Below, one piece after another: positions 1 through 10,206 of a DNA stretch of 64,000 bases (position 1 is the first letter of the stretch; the number at the start of each line of letters is the position of its first letter). The translations under genes and the position numbers were made by a program. The notes under the pieces are model-generated. The model worked only from the letters and a program-made list of their open reading frames with translations, had not been told where the DNA came from and did not search any database. The stretch lies in contig DUBE01000014.1 of the NCBI GenBank assembly GCA_012960475.1, forward strand, positions 94,009 through 158,008. Direction: 5' to 3'. The stretch comes from Planctomycetota bacterium (GTDB taxonomy: Bacteria; Planctomycetota; UBA1135; GCA-002686595).

Positions 1-147
1 CCGCGAAGGATCGACCGCCTGCAACACACGATCCAAGACCCAGGAAATGACCGGGCGCCCACCTACTTCCAAGAGCGGCTTGGCCTGATTCAGGGTCAGG
101 GGATGAAGGCGGGTAGCAAAACCCGCGGCAAGAAATATGACGCGCAA
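1..147 (-). CDS. Nucleotidyltransferase (NTP_transferase family), N-terminal fragment; continues beyond the left window edge
   Basis: Minus-strand translation from TTG at 147: (M)RVIFLAAGFATRLHPLTLNQAKPLLEVGGRPVISWVLDRVLQAVDPSR, the sugar-nucleotidyltransferase signature (LAAGxxTRLxPLTxxxPKPLLEVGGRP). AGAGGA Shine-Dalgarno-like motif about 7 nt upstream of the TTG. Confidence 0.8.
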   Translation of the reverse strand, partial: MRVIFLAAGFATRLHPLTLNQAKPLLEVGGRPVISWVLDRVLQAVDPSR

Positions 148-171
148 GGGAAGATCCTCTGAACAGAGATC

Positions 172-1107
172 CTAGCGTGCCAGAGCGGGGGCCACCCGGG
201 GCCGAATGCTGCACCAGCCAAAAGCGTCGTAGGCCTCCTCGAGCCGGGTTAGATGGAGCTCGTCTTTGACCAACACCACGACAGCACCGCCGGAGCCACA
301 GAATTTGGCGGCTGCGCCCTCCCGGCGGGCCAGTTCCACGGGCGCGGCGGCGGCGGACCCGAGGTCAAAAAGCTCACGCCGATGGTCAAAGTTTCGATTC
401 ATCAATTGCCCCAGCAGGGCCTCATCGCCCTGTTCCAGAGCACGGCGACCCTCCAGCGCCAGGTCAGCTATAGCACGCATGCCTGCCCGCGTTGAATCGT
501 CCCCTGCCTGCCAGCGATCGAAGACGATCTGATGAGCAGTTCCACTGTTCTCCCCAGTACTGGGATCCCAAGCCACCAGGAGGCGTGGCAAGAGGCTCAC
601 GTCGAGCTGCTCATAGTTGACTGCGGCCCGAGGATCCCGGAAATGCATGTTCAGCAGCCCCCCATAGACCTGGAGCACCCGGTCCTGGGGTCCGGCCAGC
701 AGACCCAACTCCTCGGTCTCGACCGCCAAAGCCTCCTCAGCCAGCTCGAAGGGGTCCTGTTCGATCCCAATAAACTCACCCATCACGCGCAAGGCGGCCA
801 CCACTATTGCACTGGATCCGGACAGGCCCACCTGCAGAGGAATCGTAGTCTCAGCAGCCAGGACAAAATTCGGAGCGGGAAATCCGGGTGGCAAGCGCTT
901 CTCTGTGCGCCGCCAGGCCGCGCCCAACAATTCTGCTGCGGACCCAACGCAACTTACGCCGCCATCCTCCGTTTCCCTCAGCTTGACCGTGGCACAAAAA
1001 TCTGCCAAGGCGAAGCCTATCACTTGACCTCCATAAAGGTCACTGGGATTGCCCAACAGTCCAACCCGTGCAGGCACAGACTGTTGCAGAGAACGCAGGA
1101 AACCCAT
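172..1107 (-). CDS. GHMP kinase, glucuronokinase-like
   Basis: N-terminal PARVGLLGNPSDLYGGQVIGFALADF resembles plant glucuronokinase (ARVGLLGNPSD.Y.GK.I); PLQVGLSGSSAIVVAALR is the GHMP ATP-binding motif. Confidence 0.75.
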   Translation of the reverse strand: MGFLRSLQQSVPARVGLLGNPSDLYGGQVIGFALADFCATVKLRETEDGGVSCVGSAAELLGAAWRRTEKRLPPGFPAPNFVLAAETTIPLQVGLSGSSAIVVAALRVMGEFIGIEQDPFELAEEALAVETEELGLLAGPQDRVLQVYGGLLNMHFRDPRAAVNYEQLDVSLLPRLLVAWDPSTGENSGTAHQIVFDRWQAGDDSTRAGMRAIADLALEGRRALEQGDEALLGQLMNRNFDHRRELFDLGSAAAAPVELARREGAAAKFCGSGGAVVVLVKDELHLTRLEEAYDAFGWCSIRPRVAPALAR

Positions 1108-1128
1108 GGCTCCTAGAGTACCGTCCCC

Positions 1129-4100
1129 TCAAGCCCAGCGCATCATCGAACTGGAGCCACGCAAGCCTTCCCCTTCTATTTTGGCGCTGATCCGCAAACC
1201 GTAGGCGTAGGAACCAGAAGTGTGCACTTCAAAAATCCCCGAGAAGGTCTGCACACCCTCAAGGTTTTCGCCTGTGGGCTCCAGCTCCACATGCGAGGCC
1301 CCTGCGAGATCCGATTCATGAGTGGTATGTCCAACTATCAGTTCAGCGGTGAGATCCTCGGGTACCAACTCCGCCATCTGCACGTCCATTTCCACGCGTA
1401 CGCGATCACCACCCGTAAGATCATTCAAATCGCCCACCCGGGCCGCAACGATGCGTACTTCGGGGAATCCTCGTCGCAAACGACGCAGTCGAGCGGCACG
1501 GGAACGAGCAACCTGGAAGCCGCCCATTTCCATGCGGGTGTGTTCCGCAGCCAGAGGCACATAGGCACGCTCGGTGTACTCTTCCACCATGCGGTCGGTG
1601 CTGAAGACAGCAGGAAGAGTCGCTAGAGCGTGGGTCACGCGCTCCATCCAGCGCCGCGGAAGTCCATCCGGCTCACGCTCGAAGAATAGCGGCACCACTT
1701 CGGTTTCCAGAAGATGCAACAGGGACTGGTTATCCAACTGATCCTGACGAGGCTGGTCGTCATATACTCGCTCTTCGGCACCAATCGCCCAGCCGTTGCG
1801 GCCATCGCAGCCTTCAATCCACCAGCCATCCAAGATAGAGAGGTTCAAGCCGCCGTTGGCAGCGACCTTCATACCCGAGGTCCCGCTGGCTTCAAGGGGC
1901 CGGGTTGGATTGTTGAGCCAGACATCAACTCCCTGATTCAATAGACGAGCCGAAGACAAGTCGTAGTCCTCCAGGAAGAATATCCTGCCTAGGAACGGGG
2001 GTCGACGGGTGAGCTCAAAGACCCGCTGAAGGATCTCCTGACCCGCTCGGTCCCTAGGGTGCGCCTTGCCCGCAAAGACAAAGTGCACCGGCCGGTCCGC
2101 ATCATTCACGAGGCGCGCGAGTCGTTCCTCATCCTGAAAGAGCAACATCGCGCGTTTGTAGGGAGCAAAACGTCGAGCAAAGCCAATAACCAGGGCATCC
2201 TCACGAATGCCCGCCATGGCCCGGGAGGCGATGCGCGGATCGTCTGTGCGCTGCACATAGCTGTCGTCCACGCTCTGACGAACCATAGCCAACATGTCCC
2301 GGCGGGCCAGGCAGCGCTCTTCCCAAAGGGCGTGAGGATCTACGCTCTCAGCCGCAGCAAAGTGCTCCGGCCTAGCAGAACCGTCACTGGCACCCAACAG
2401 ACGTGCAATTCCTGGCCTGGTCCAAGTGGGTGTGTGGATACCGTTTGTCACGCTGGTTACCGGCACTTCCGAGAGCAGTAAACCACCCCAATAATCCTTC
2501 AACAGATCGCGACTGACTTCCCCGTGTTTCTTGGCCACGCCATTTACAAACCCACTGGTGGACAAACACAAGTAGCTCATATTGAAGCAGCCGTTGCCAT
2601 GGGCATCAGAGCCCAGGGACATTAGTTTCTTCCAAGGCAGTCCAACCCAGTTGGCAGAATCCGCAAAGTAGCGACGCATCAGGTCTTCGCCAAAGACATC
2701 GTGCCCCGCAGGAACGGGAGTGTGCGTTGTAAACACAGAAGAGGCGCGCACCACCTCAAGAGCCTCACCAAAAGTCAATCCTTCGGCGCGCACCAGGCCC
2801 GAAATACGTTCCAAGGTGGCGAAGCCCGCGTGCCCCTCGTTCAGATGTACCACGGCCGGATCTATTCCCGCCGCCCGCAGCAACCTGATTCCACCGCGAC
2901 CAAGAACGATCTCCTGGCGCAATCGATCCTCGTGATCTCCGGCGTACAAGCGACGGGTCAGGCGCCGATCGGAAGGGTCATTCTCTTCATGATCGGCGTC
3001 CAATAGCAGCAGACGCACACGGCCGACAGCAATCTCGAATGCCCGCAGCAACACGCGACCATCAGGCATCATCACATCAATCTCCACGAGCGAACCATCT
3101 TCATTTCGCAGAGGTTCAATCGGCAAGTCTGCGGGCTCCAGATCAACCTCGTGAGCCAGCTGCTCGCCAGACGCTGTCAGAGCCTGACGCACATAGCCCC
3201 CGCGATAGAACAAGCCCACAGCAACCAACGGAATATTCACATCACTGGCGGCCTTGAGGTGATCCCCTGCAAGCACACCTAATCCACCGGAATAGATCGG
3301 AACGCTCGCGTGCAGACCGTACTCAAAGCAAAAATATGCAACAGGGCGCTGACTGGTGATCACTGTCTCACCCATGTGCTGTAATTCGCGACAGGGCTCC
3401 TTCAAATAGGCATCCAGTTGAGCACCAACACGGTCCAACCGCTCCCGATAGGCAACGTCCTCCACCTTGGCCTTGGCATCCTGCGCATAGAGTCGGCGCA
3501 GCAGTGCCACCGGGTTGTTCCCGGTAGCCTTCCACAGTTGGGGCGCCAGATCAGCAAACAAGGACTCAGCCTCAGGGTGCCAGGTCCACCAGAGGTTGCG
3601 TGCAACACGCTCAAGCGGGCGTAAAGCCTCGGGTAGCCGTGCGCTAACTTCGAAACCCATCAATCGTGGAGCCAAGGAAGTCTCGACATGGGTTGGTGCA
3701 ATCGGCAGAGGATTGCGCGGGGCGCTGGTCAAACCGCGAGAAGCTCCCATTTCAAGAGCGCGGTCGAATGCCTCGATGTAGGGTTCAATCAGGGATTCCC
3801 AAGAGACCTGGCGCGAGGTCACCAGACAAGCTTCGTGAGTTGCAGGAGGCGGACCGTCAATTGCATCCTCAAGCAAGTTTGCAAGGTCTAGCGCCACTTC
3901 GGCATTGTCTTTGCCGACGCGCTCAAGCAAGAGCACCCCATCACTCGCGCCCAAGTCACGCTCCTTGGCCCAAGCGCCGAAGCCCGCGCAGTCGGTGGTT
4001 ACAGTCGGTACGCCCAGAGCAATCGACTCCGGCGGCGTATAGCCCCAAGGCTCATAGAAACTGGCAAAGCAGGACAAATCGCAAGCGGCAAGAGCCGCCT

Positions 4101-5331
4101 CGTATTCCATGTTGAAGGGCTCAGCACTGGGCAAGTACACGGGCACATGCACAACTTTGATGCGCGAGCCTGGGAGATTGTTCAAGCTGCGCTCAGAGCA
4201 ACGCTGACGAATCGGATCCCCCTCGGGATCAAACAGCTCATGGGTCAAGCGCCCCATGGGGCCCTCAATCGGTTCATCGCCCGCAAGGCGTGCACGCAAG
4301 GTACGGCGCAGGCCAGCAGTTCCTGCAGGGACCAGCGCCAGTAATACCACCTTACGGCCCTGCTTGGCCTCCATCAGGGCCAGAGCATCGAGCAACACAT
4401 CGATGCCCTTGTTGTGGAATTCATAGCGCCCCGAAGTGCATATCACGGCGGCATCCCCCACCGGCTCGCCTGTCATCGCCTCTATCACGGTTTCGAGACG
4501 CGCGCGAGCCTCGGCTGGGCCCGGGCGTGAGGCCAATTCTTGAATCCACTCCAGGTCCAGGCCGTTTGGCAAGAGGGGGTCCGGTCTCCGCGCATGCAAC
4601 AACTCGGCTTCTGCAGCGGTAATACCACTGACTGTTGTGAACACATCCGCTTCCCGGGCACAGGTGCCCTCAATGGAATGCTTGGCCGCTACGTCGATCT
4701 CGGCAGCCATCTGCACAGGGGTACGCCCACCTAGAGCCTCGACCGGGGGTTTGCCTGTAGCAGATAAAGCGCGGCCCAACATGGTCGCGTGAGTTGTGAA
4801 GATCGTACCTACTTGGGGCAGACTCAAGCGCAGCTGTAGAAGTCCACTTCCAGTCATCCACTCATGAAACTGGGCCACTGCACCCTGGCCCTGGGGCTCA
4901 GTGTACAACCGATACCACTCTTCAATCACGATAGCCGAAGCATGGCCAAAGATCACAGGCTCCACATAGTCCCACTCACCGAGAAGGGAATCGACCTTGT
5001 AGCGCTCCCAAAGACCCGACAGAATTGCGTCCTTCTTCTCAAAAAGACCGCTAAAACCAACCAGGATCACTCGCGGATTGCCCAGCACTGCCCAGCGACC
5101 CACGCGCACAGTCACACCGCGCTGACGGCAGGCCTGCTTGAGCTCATCAAAACCGGACTCGTCCTCAAAAGGCGGCGAATTGGTGCCGTCTTGCATCAAC
5201 ATGGGGCCAAGAGCCACGTAGTCGTCGCCGAAGCGATCAACCAGGGTTCGCGCCTTGCTTGATACAACCGTGTGAATGCCGCCAACCTTGTTGGCGACTT
5301 CCCAGGAAACCTCGAAGAGGGTATGACTCAT
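1129..5331 (-). CDS. Bifunctional glycogen synthase (GT3-like) / alpha-glucan phosphorylase (GT35) fusion
   Basis: 1400 aa. N-terminus FEVSWEVANKVGGIHTVVSSKA resembles eukaryotic-type glycogen synthase. C-terminal half has YSGGLGVLAGDHLKAASD and NNPTRPLEASGTSGMKVAANGGLNLSILDGWW of alpha-glucan phosphorylase. Confidence 0.88.
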   Translation of the reverse strand: MSHTLFEVSWEVANKVGGIHTVVSSKARTLVDRFGDDYVALGPMLMQDGTNSPPFEDESGFDELKQACRQRGVTVRVGRWAVLGNPRVILVGFSGLFEKKDAILSGLWERYKVDSLLGEWDYVEPVIFGHASAIVIEEWYRLYTEPQGQGAVAQFHEWMTGSGLLQLRLSLPQVGTIFTTHATMLGRALSATGKPPVEALGGRTPVQMAAEIDVAAKHSIEGTCAREADVFTTVSGITAAEAELLHARRPDPLLPNGLDLEWIQELASRPGPAEARARLETVIEAMTGEPVGDAAVICTSGRYEFHNKGIDVLLDALALMEAKQGRKVVLLALVPAGTAGLRRTLRARLAGDEPIEGPMGRLTHELFDPEGDPIRQRCSERSLNNLPGSRIKVVHVPVYLPSAEPFNMEYEAALAACDLSCFASFYEPWGYTPPESIALGVPTVTTDCAGFGAWAKERDLGASDGVLLLERVGKDNAEVALDLANLLEDAIDGPPPATHEACLVTSRQVSWESLIEPYIEAFDRALEMGASRGLTSAPRNPLPIAPTHVETSLAPRLMGFEVSARLPEALRPLERVARNLWWTWHPEAESLFADLAPQLWKATGNNPVALLRRLYAQDAKAKVEDVAYRERLDRVGAQLDAYLKEPCRELQHMGETVITSQRPVAYFCFEYGLHASVPIYSGGLGVLAGDHLKAASDVNIPLVAVGLFYRGGYVRQALTASGEQLAHEVDLEPADLPIEPLRNEDGSLVEIDVMMPDGRVLLRAFEIAVGRVRLLLLDADHEENDPSDRRLTRRLYAGDHEDRLRQEIVLGRGGIRLLRAAGIDPAVVHLNEGHAGFATLERISGLVRAEGLTFGEALEVVRASSVFTTHTPVPAGHDVFGEDLMRRYFADSANWVGLPWKKLMSLGSDAHGNGCFNMSYLCLSTSGFVNGVAKKHGEVSRDLLKDYWGGLLLSEVPVTSVTNGIHTPTWTRPGIARLLGASDGSARPEHFAAAESVDPHALWEERCLARRDMLAMVRQSVDDSYVQRTDDPRIASRAMAGIREDALVIGFARRFAPYKRAMLLFQDEERLARLVNDADRPVHFVFAGKAHPRDRAGQEILQRVFELTRRPPFLGRIFFLEDYDLSSARLLNQGVDVWLNNPTRPLEASGTSGMKVAANGGLNLSILDGWWIEGCDGRNGWAIGAEERVYDDQPRQDQLDNQSLLHLLETEVVPLFFEREPDGLPRRWMERVTHALATLPAVFSTDRMVEEYTERAYVPLAAEHTRMEMGGFQVARSRAARLRRLRRGFPEVRIVAARVGDLNDLTGGDRVRVEMDVQMAELVPEDLTAELIVGHTTHESDLAGASHVELEPTGENLEGVQTFSGIFEVHTSGSYAYGLRISAKIEGEGLRGSSSMMRWA

Positions 5332-5337
5332 GAAATG

Positions 5338-6543
5338 CTATTGGGGGGAGGTCAAGCCAGCCGGAGCACCAATGCGCTGCCGGAGGTCACCCATCACGTT
5401 CATCAAGGTGATGTAGGCGTCGTATGGAGAAGAATATGGGCTGAAGTACTTGTGGACATCTCCATCGGAGAAGAACTTGACACACATATAGTAGAAGTGG
5501 TCTGAAGTGGTCAGTTTCCGCCAGGTTTCGAGGATTGCCGGGTCCCCAGTGGCTCTCACAAGAGGAGCGAGTTCATAAAGGGCTTCATGGGCAGCCCGCT
5601 GCATGGGATTGCCGAGCCATGCTGTGAGGTCCCGTTCCGCATCGGCCCAGGAGACCGGCAACACAGCATCAAGGCGAGCGATAGGGTCCACATTCGCGGC
5701 AATTTCAGAGGGCAGTGCGAAGCTCAGGCGTTCCTCTTCCAGAATTGCGCCGGGCAGATGGCGCATGAATTCAAAGATGCCAGTGTCTTCCCACTGATGC
5801 TCTCCAAACGTCTCAAAGTCCATGAAGAGACCTACCACCTCGTCGCTCTCGGGTAGATCATTAATCCAACGGGTAAACTTGTGAGCGTCCAGTGGCCACT
5901 CTTCCCACATGCGGTTGGAGAAACGGAAAGCAATGTCGTCCGAGAACTTATAGGACCGCAGCATGGCCAGAATCGATTCGGTACCTTCCGGTCGATAGAG
6001 ATGATGAGGACTGCGCCAACCAATCAGGTGATCAGCACCCTCAGCCATGATCGCGTTGAAGCCGCATTCCTCAGCCAGGCGCGCGATGTGATTGGAATAC
6101 ACAAGCTCGGTGTTACGGAAAGTAGTGGGGGTGCGTCCGGTGAGAGCCTCGATGCGTGCCTTGTGGGAGCGAATCTGATCGCGGAACTCCTTCTCGTCCA
6201 CCAAGGAAGCCAGACTGTGGTGAGTCGTCTCGCAAAGGAACTCCACACAATCGGTCTCCGACAGTCGTCGGAAGGTATCAATCACATCGGGCGCCCAATG
6301 GGCCAATTGATCGAGAGCTGTACCTGATACCGAGAAGCTACAACGAAAACGGCCCTCATAACGATGGACGAGTTCCTCCAGCAACAAGGTCATGGGACGA
6401 TAGCACTTGTCCGCCACGCGCTTGATTATGCGCTCGTTTTCTAAGTCGTCAAAGTAGTCATGCCGACGACCCACATCAAAGAAGCTGTACTGTCGCAGCC
6501 GATAGGGCTGGTGGATCTGGAAATAGAAGGTGACCGCAGTCAT
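5338..6543 (-). CDS. Glycoside hydrolase family 57 protein (alpha-amylase/glucanotransferase-like)
   Basis: MTAVTFYFQIHQPYRLRQYSFFDVG N-terminus typical of GH57. Start placed at ATG 6543 because it overlaps the upstream gene's stop (ATGA); the ORF track extends to 6594. Confidence 0.8.
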   Translation of the reverse strand: MTAVTFYFQIHQPYRLRQYSFFDVGRRHDYFDDLENERIIKRVADKCYRPMTLLLEELVHRYEGRFRCSFSVSGTALDQLAHWAPDVIDTFRRLSETDCVEFLCETTHHSLASLVDEKEFRDQIRSHKARIEALTGRTPTTFRNTELVYSNHIARLAEECGFNAIMAEGADHLIGWRSPHHLYRPEGTESILAMLRSYKFSDDIAFRFSNRMWEEWPLDAHKFTRWINDLPESDEVVGLFMDFETFGEHQWEDTGIFEFMRHLPGAILEEERLSFALPSEIAANVDPIARLDAVLPVSWADAERDLTAWLGNPMQRAAHEALYELAPLVRATGDPAILETWRKLTTSDHFYYMCVKFFSDGDVHKYFSPYSSPYDAYITLMNVMGDLRQRIGAPAGLTSPQ

Positions 6544-8096
6544 GCAACCAGCTCCTCGTAGTAGGTAAGCAGCAAACCGCCACGCACTTCCCAACGCATA
6601 CGCCCCACTTCATCACGACCTTGATCGATCAACTGTTGACGTAAGGGAGCGTAGCTGATCACTGCCAGCATCTTGTTGGCCAACTCGTCTACATCCCAAT
6701 AGTCGACCTTGAGAGCGTTGGCAACGATTTCCGAGACACCACTCTGCTTGGAAACAATTACTGGCACGTCCAGAGCCATGGCCTCAAGCGGTGTGATCCC
6801 AAAAGGTTCACTGACACTTGGCATCACATAAAGATCCGCCATGGAGTACATGCGCTCGACCTCCTTGCCCCGGAGGAAGCCCGTGAAGAACATGTTGCGT
6901 GCCAACCCAAGCCGCGCAGACCGCATCATCATGGGCGGCAGCATATCGCCGCTCCCCGAGAGCACAAAGTTCACGTCCGGCCGCAACTTGACCACTTTGG
7001 CGGCGGCCTGCAAGAAGTAGTCGGGGCCCTTTTGCATGGTCACGCGACCGAGGTACAAGACAACCGGGCCCTTCACGGTGCGGGTCGTATGCCACTGATC
7101 GCGCTGTTCTCTTTGGGTCACCGCATTGTGGAGCACTCGAATCTTGTCGGGATCCGCACCATGTCGATAGCGCACGGTGCGGCCCGTGAAGTGGGATACG
7201 CAAACTACTCGATCCGCCAAATGAATGCCCATGCGTTCAAGAGCGAACACTCGTGGATCAGGATTCTCACCACTACGATCAAATTCTGTGGCGTGAACAT
7301 GGATTAGGAGAGGCACACCCAGAGCCCGCGCAGCGGCGACTCCGGCGGGATAGGTCATCCAGTCATGAGCGTGCACCAAGTCAACCTTCTCACGCAGGGC
7401 TATTTCCGCCACAACCTGGGCATAGCGCGCGACTTCGCCAAAGAGGTCCGCTCCATAACCCCCAGTGAACCTAGCTTCCGCGGGATTGTCCTCACCGCGC
7501 AGAAAACGCTCCTCGGCGGTCTTGGCCGCATTCAGTGCGAGGGCTTCCCAGGCAGCAGGATCGGTTATGGCTGCACCGGAGTAGCTCTCGGATTGTCCGG
7601 CTCTTAGTTGTTCATTGAGCTGATGCCCACGGAACTGAGTCTCATCCCTGACAACTTTCTTGCCGTCAGCCTCAAGGCCCTGCACATAGTCGGAGTAGGA
7701 CTCGGCATCCTGATAGGGACGCAGCGGGCTTTCCACCAAGATCGTATGCACATTTGATGGGGACTCCACCGAAGGCTCATCGTCAACCCGAGGACGGCTT
7801 TCGGGCCCTTGGGCGCCAACGGACTTGTCCAAGGGCGCAGAGCCAACTCCCGCCAGAACCGGCGCCGGGCTTGGAGATTGAGCTGCAGCGCGCTGTCCAG
7901 AAATGTTGCTCAACTGCACACCATCCCCACCGATCACCCGCGCGCGGCCCGCCTGCTCGTCCCCATGGGCACGAGGCACGACAAAGACGACTTCCACACC
8001 TGCGTGATCCAGGCCCTCAACCAACCCTTGGCAAGCTGTGCCCAAACCGCCCGAAATGTGCGGCGGCAGCTCCCAACCGAGCATCAGAACTCGCAT
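6540..8096 (-). CDS. Glycosyltransferase (GT4/GT5-like, glycogen synthase-related)
   Basis: MRVLMLGWELPPHISGGLGTACQGL; VDLVHAHDWMTYPAG; YVMPSVSEPFGITPLEAMALDVPVIVSKQSG. Long low-similarity insert after the N-terminal motif. Confidence 0.82.
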   Translation of the reverse strand: MRVLMLGWELPPHISGGLGTACQGLVEGLDHAGVEVVFVVPRAHGDEQAGRARVIGGDGVQLSNISGQRAAAQSPSPAPVLAGVGSAPLDKSVGAQGPESRPRVDDEPSVESPSNVHTILVESPLRPYQDAESYSDYVQGLEADGKKVVRDETQFRGHQLNEQLRAGQSESYSGAAITDPAAWEALALNAAKTAEERFLRGEDNPAEARFTGGYGADLFGEVARYAQVVAEIALREKVDLVHAHDWMTYPAGVAAARALGVPLLIHVHATEFDRSGENPDPRVFALERMGIHLADRVVCVSHFTGRTVRYRHGADPDKIRVLHNAVTQREQRDQWHTTRTVKGPVVLYLGRVTMQKGPDYFLQAAAKVVKLRPDVNFVLSGSGDMLPPMMMRSARLGLARNMFFTGFLRGKEVERMYSMADLYVMPSVSEPFGITPLEAMALDVPVIVSKQSGVSEIVANALKVDYWDVDELANKMLAVISYAPLRQQLIDQGRDEVGRMRWEVRGGLLLTYYEELVA

Positions 8097-10066
8097 GGCC
8101 CATGCTCCTTCAACAAGACAAGAGAGCGCAGTACTTCCGCCACGCTCCAGGCCTGGGCCGGGCAGCCCGCGGGACGGTGGGGCGGATCCCCATCAAAGAC
8201 CTCGGCAATCGACCCCAGGCCATATTCACTCAGATGTGCCTCAAAGCCGCCCAAGGTCTCGGTCAGGGAACGCACATGCACCGAGTTCATCGGCAGCACT
8301 CGCAGACTCGCTTCTGTGAACATGCCCAACAGCCAAGGCCAGACGGTCCCCTGGTGATAAGCCAGGTCGCGAGATCTGGCGTCCCCCTGATAACGACCAA
8401 TGTAGCGCTCATCCCGCGGGTCAAGCGTCCGCAGACCCTTCGGTGTCAATAGAACACTCTTCACCGCCGCCACGACATCAGTACGCTTGCCCATGGAAAG
8501 GGGCGACAGATCCAAAGCCGCCGCCACGATCTGATTGGGGCGCAGAGTCGAGTCAGAACATTCCCCATCCCAGACATCAGCCAGATAACCCTCCTTGGGC
8601 AACCAGAAACGCTGCAGGAACGCTTCAGAAGTCTTGTCGGCCTGACGCCTCCAGGCACAAGCTTCTGATCGCATGGCGGTGCCTTCGTGTAATTCTTCCA
8701 GAGTACCGAGTAACGCGTACCAGAGGGCGTTGAGTTCCACTGGCGCGCCCGCCCGCGGAGTCACAGGCTCGCCCCCGTACTGGGCATCCATCCAAGTAGC
8801 GTTGAGCCCTTCCGATCCAGCGAACAGGAGTCCCTCGGAATCGACGCGTAGGCCCAAGTCGCTACCCTCAAGATAGGCCTCGGCAATAGAAACCAGAGCC
8901 GGCTGCAGCTCCGCCCGGATGAAGTGGGTGTCGCCCCCCGCTTTGATATACAGGCGCGCAGCACGGCTGAACCAAAGGGCCGCATCAGCCGAGCCATAGT
9001 GACTGCTGGCCACATCGGGCCCATAGATGTTGGGCAAGAGGCCTCCCCGCAAGAACGGCAGAGCCCCGGCCAAGACCGCCTTGCACCCGTCCAGGTCTCC
9101 CCTCGACAGAGTCAAACCCGGCAGAGCGATGAATGTATCCCGGCCCCACTCCTCGAACCAGGGAAAGCCCGCCAGAATACCCGGACGACCAGCGCTGTCC
9201 TTGTACATGAACTTTTCGCCAGCTTCTTCAAGCAGACCCAAAAGGCCGCTGGTCCGGGCTGTCCGTCGACGCGAGACTTCATGCTCAAAAAGCTGAGCTG
9301 GATCCTCAATCGGCGCATCAAAGGAAGCCGCAAGAGTCACGCTCATGCCAGGCTCAAGAGACAGATCAAAACGACCGGGTGCAAATTGGTCCTCATGACC
9401 GCCGTAGCCCCGGGCAATGTCACAGGTGTACTCAACCTGGCGATACCAAAGGGGATCCGCCGCATAAGCAGGTTTCTCCAGAGACCAAACCAGATGAGTA
9501 GTGGGAAGTCCCCCATAAGCCTGATAGTCAACGCCCGACCCCGTGCGCTGCGCGCGTGTGTTGAGGTCGACATTCTCGTGCTGGAGCTCATCCAAACCGC
9601 GTACCGCAAACAACGGTCGTACCCTCAGATTGATGCCAGTTCTCTCCCCGCCCAGAGTCCAACGAATCAGCACAGCCTTGTGCCCTCGGGGCACGAGAAT
9701 CTCTCGCCGCAAGGTTGCTAGGCCGACCCGATAGGTCCAACAGGGATGGGGGTCGAGTTCAAAAGACTCGATCGCGGTCCAGCCTTCTGGGTGGTACGTC
9801 CCAGGATAGCGACAGGTGGAAATCGGGAATGCGCGACCCTCAACAATCAGCTCTTCCTCCAGCCGCGCGAGGAACATGTGACGCTTGCCCCCGCTAGGCA
9901 GGTAACCGGTGAGTAACCCATGATAGCGACGGGTTGGACAGAGGTGCACCGTGGACGAAGCAAAGCCCCCGAGGCCATCGACCTCAAACCACTCCCGGTG
10001 CTGGGCGCGCTCAATGCGTAGACAGGCTTCTCGATCCAGATGAATCGTAGAATGCAGATCAACCAT
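8084..10066 (-). CDS. Glycogen debranching enzyme (amylo-alpha-1,6-glucosidase, GH133-like)
   Basis: EWFEVDGLGGFASSTVHLCPTRRYHGLL, FPWFEEWGRDTFIALPGL, YHQGTVWPWLLGMF motifs. Start ATG at 10066 (ORF track opens at 10087). Confidence 0.88.
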   Translation of the reverse strand: MVDLHSTIHLDREACLRIERAQHREWFEVDGLGGFASSTVHLCPTRRYHGLLTGYLPSGGKRHMFLARLEEELIVEGRAFPISTCRYPGTYHPEGWTAIESFELDPHPCWTYRVGLATLRREILVPRGHKAVLIRWTLGGERTGINLRVRPLFAVRGLDELQHENVDLNTRAQRTGSGVDYQAYGGLPTTHLVWSLEKPAYAADPLWYRQVEYTCDIARGYGGHEDQFAPGRFDLSLEPGMSVTLAASFDAPIEDPAQLFEHEVSRRRTARTSGLLGLLEEAGEKFMYKDSAGRPGILAGFPWFEEWGRDTFIALPGLTLSRGDLDGCKAVLAGALPFLRGGLLPNIYGPDVASSHYGSADAALWFSRAARLYIKAGGDTHFIRAELQPALVSIAEAYLEGSDLGLRVDSEGLLFAGSEGLNATWMDAQYGGEPVTPRAGAPVELNALWYALLGTLEELHEGTAMRSEACAWRRQADKTSEAFLQRFWLPKEGYLADVWDGECSDSTLRPNQIVAAALDLSPLSMGKRTDVVAAVKSVLLTPKGLRTLDPRDERYIGRYQGDARSRDLAYHQGTVWPWLLGMFTEASLRVLPMNSVHVRSLTETLGGFEAHLSEYGLGSIAEVFDGDPPHRPAGCPAQAWSVAEVLRSLVLLKEHGPCEF

Positions 10067-10192
10067 AGATCCTTGAGCGTTTTGCATCGAATGCCTGACT
10101 CTGTAGTAATTACCGAGCTAGGGGACTGTAGGGGGGGCTGTGGTGCGGGATCGGCGGGTCAGCACCGAGTCCGCTGAGATGGGCATCACTAG

Positions 10193-10206
10193 GGCAGGTA
10201 CCTGCC
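10193..10206. promoter_or_regulatory. 14-nt perfect palindrome GGCAGGTACCTGCC upstream of gapdh-arsJ operon (candidate operator)
   Basis: Exact inverted symmetry in the divergent intergenic region, 74 nt upstream of the GAPDH ATG at 10280. Confidence 0.4.

Noticed and set aside
8924-9721. 265-aa plus-strand ORF opposite the debranching enzyme
   Set aside because: Antisense shadow of a confidently assigned GH133 gene.
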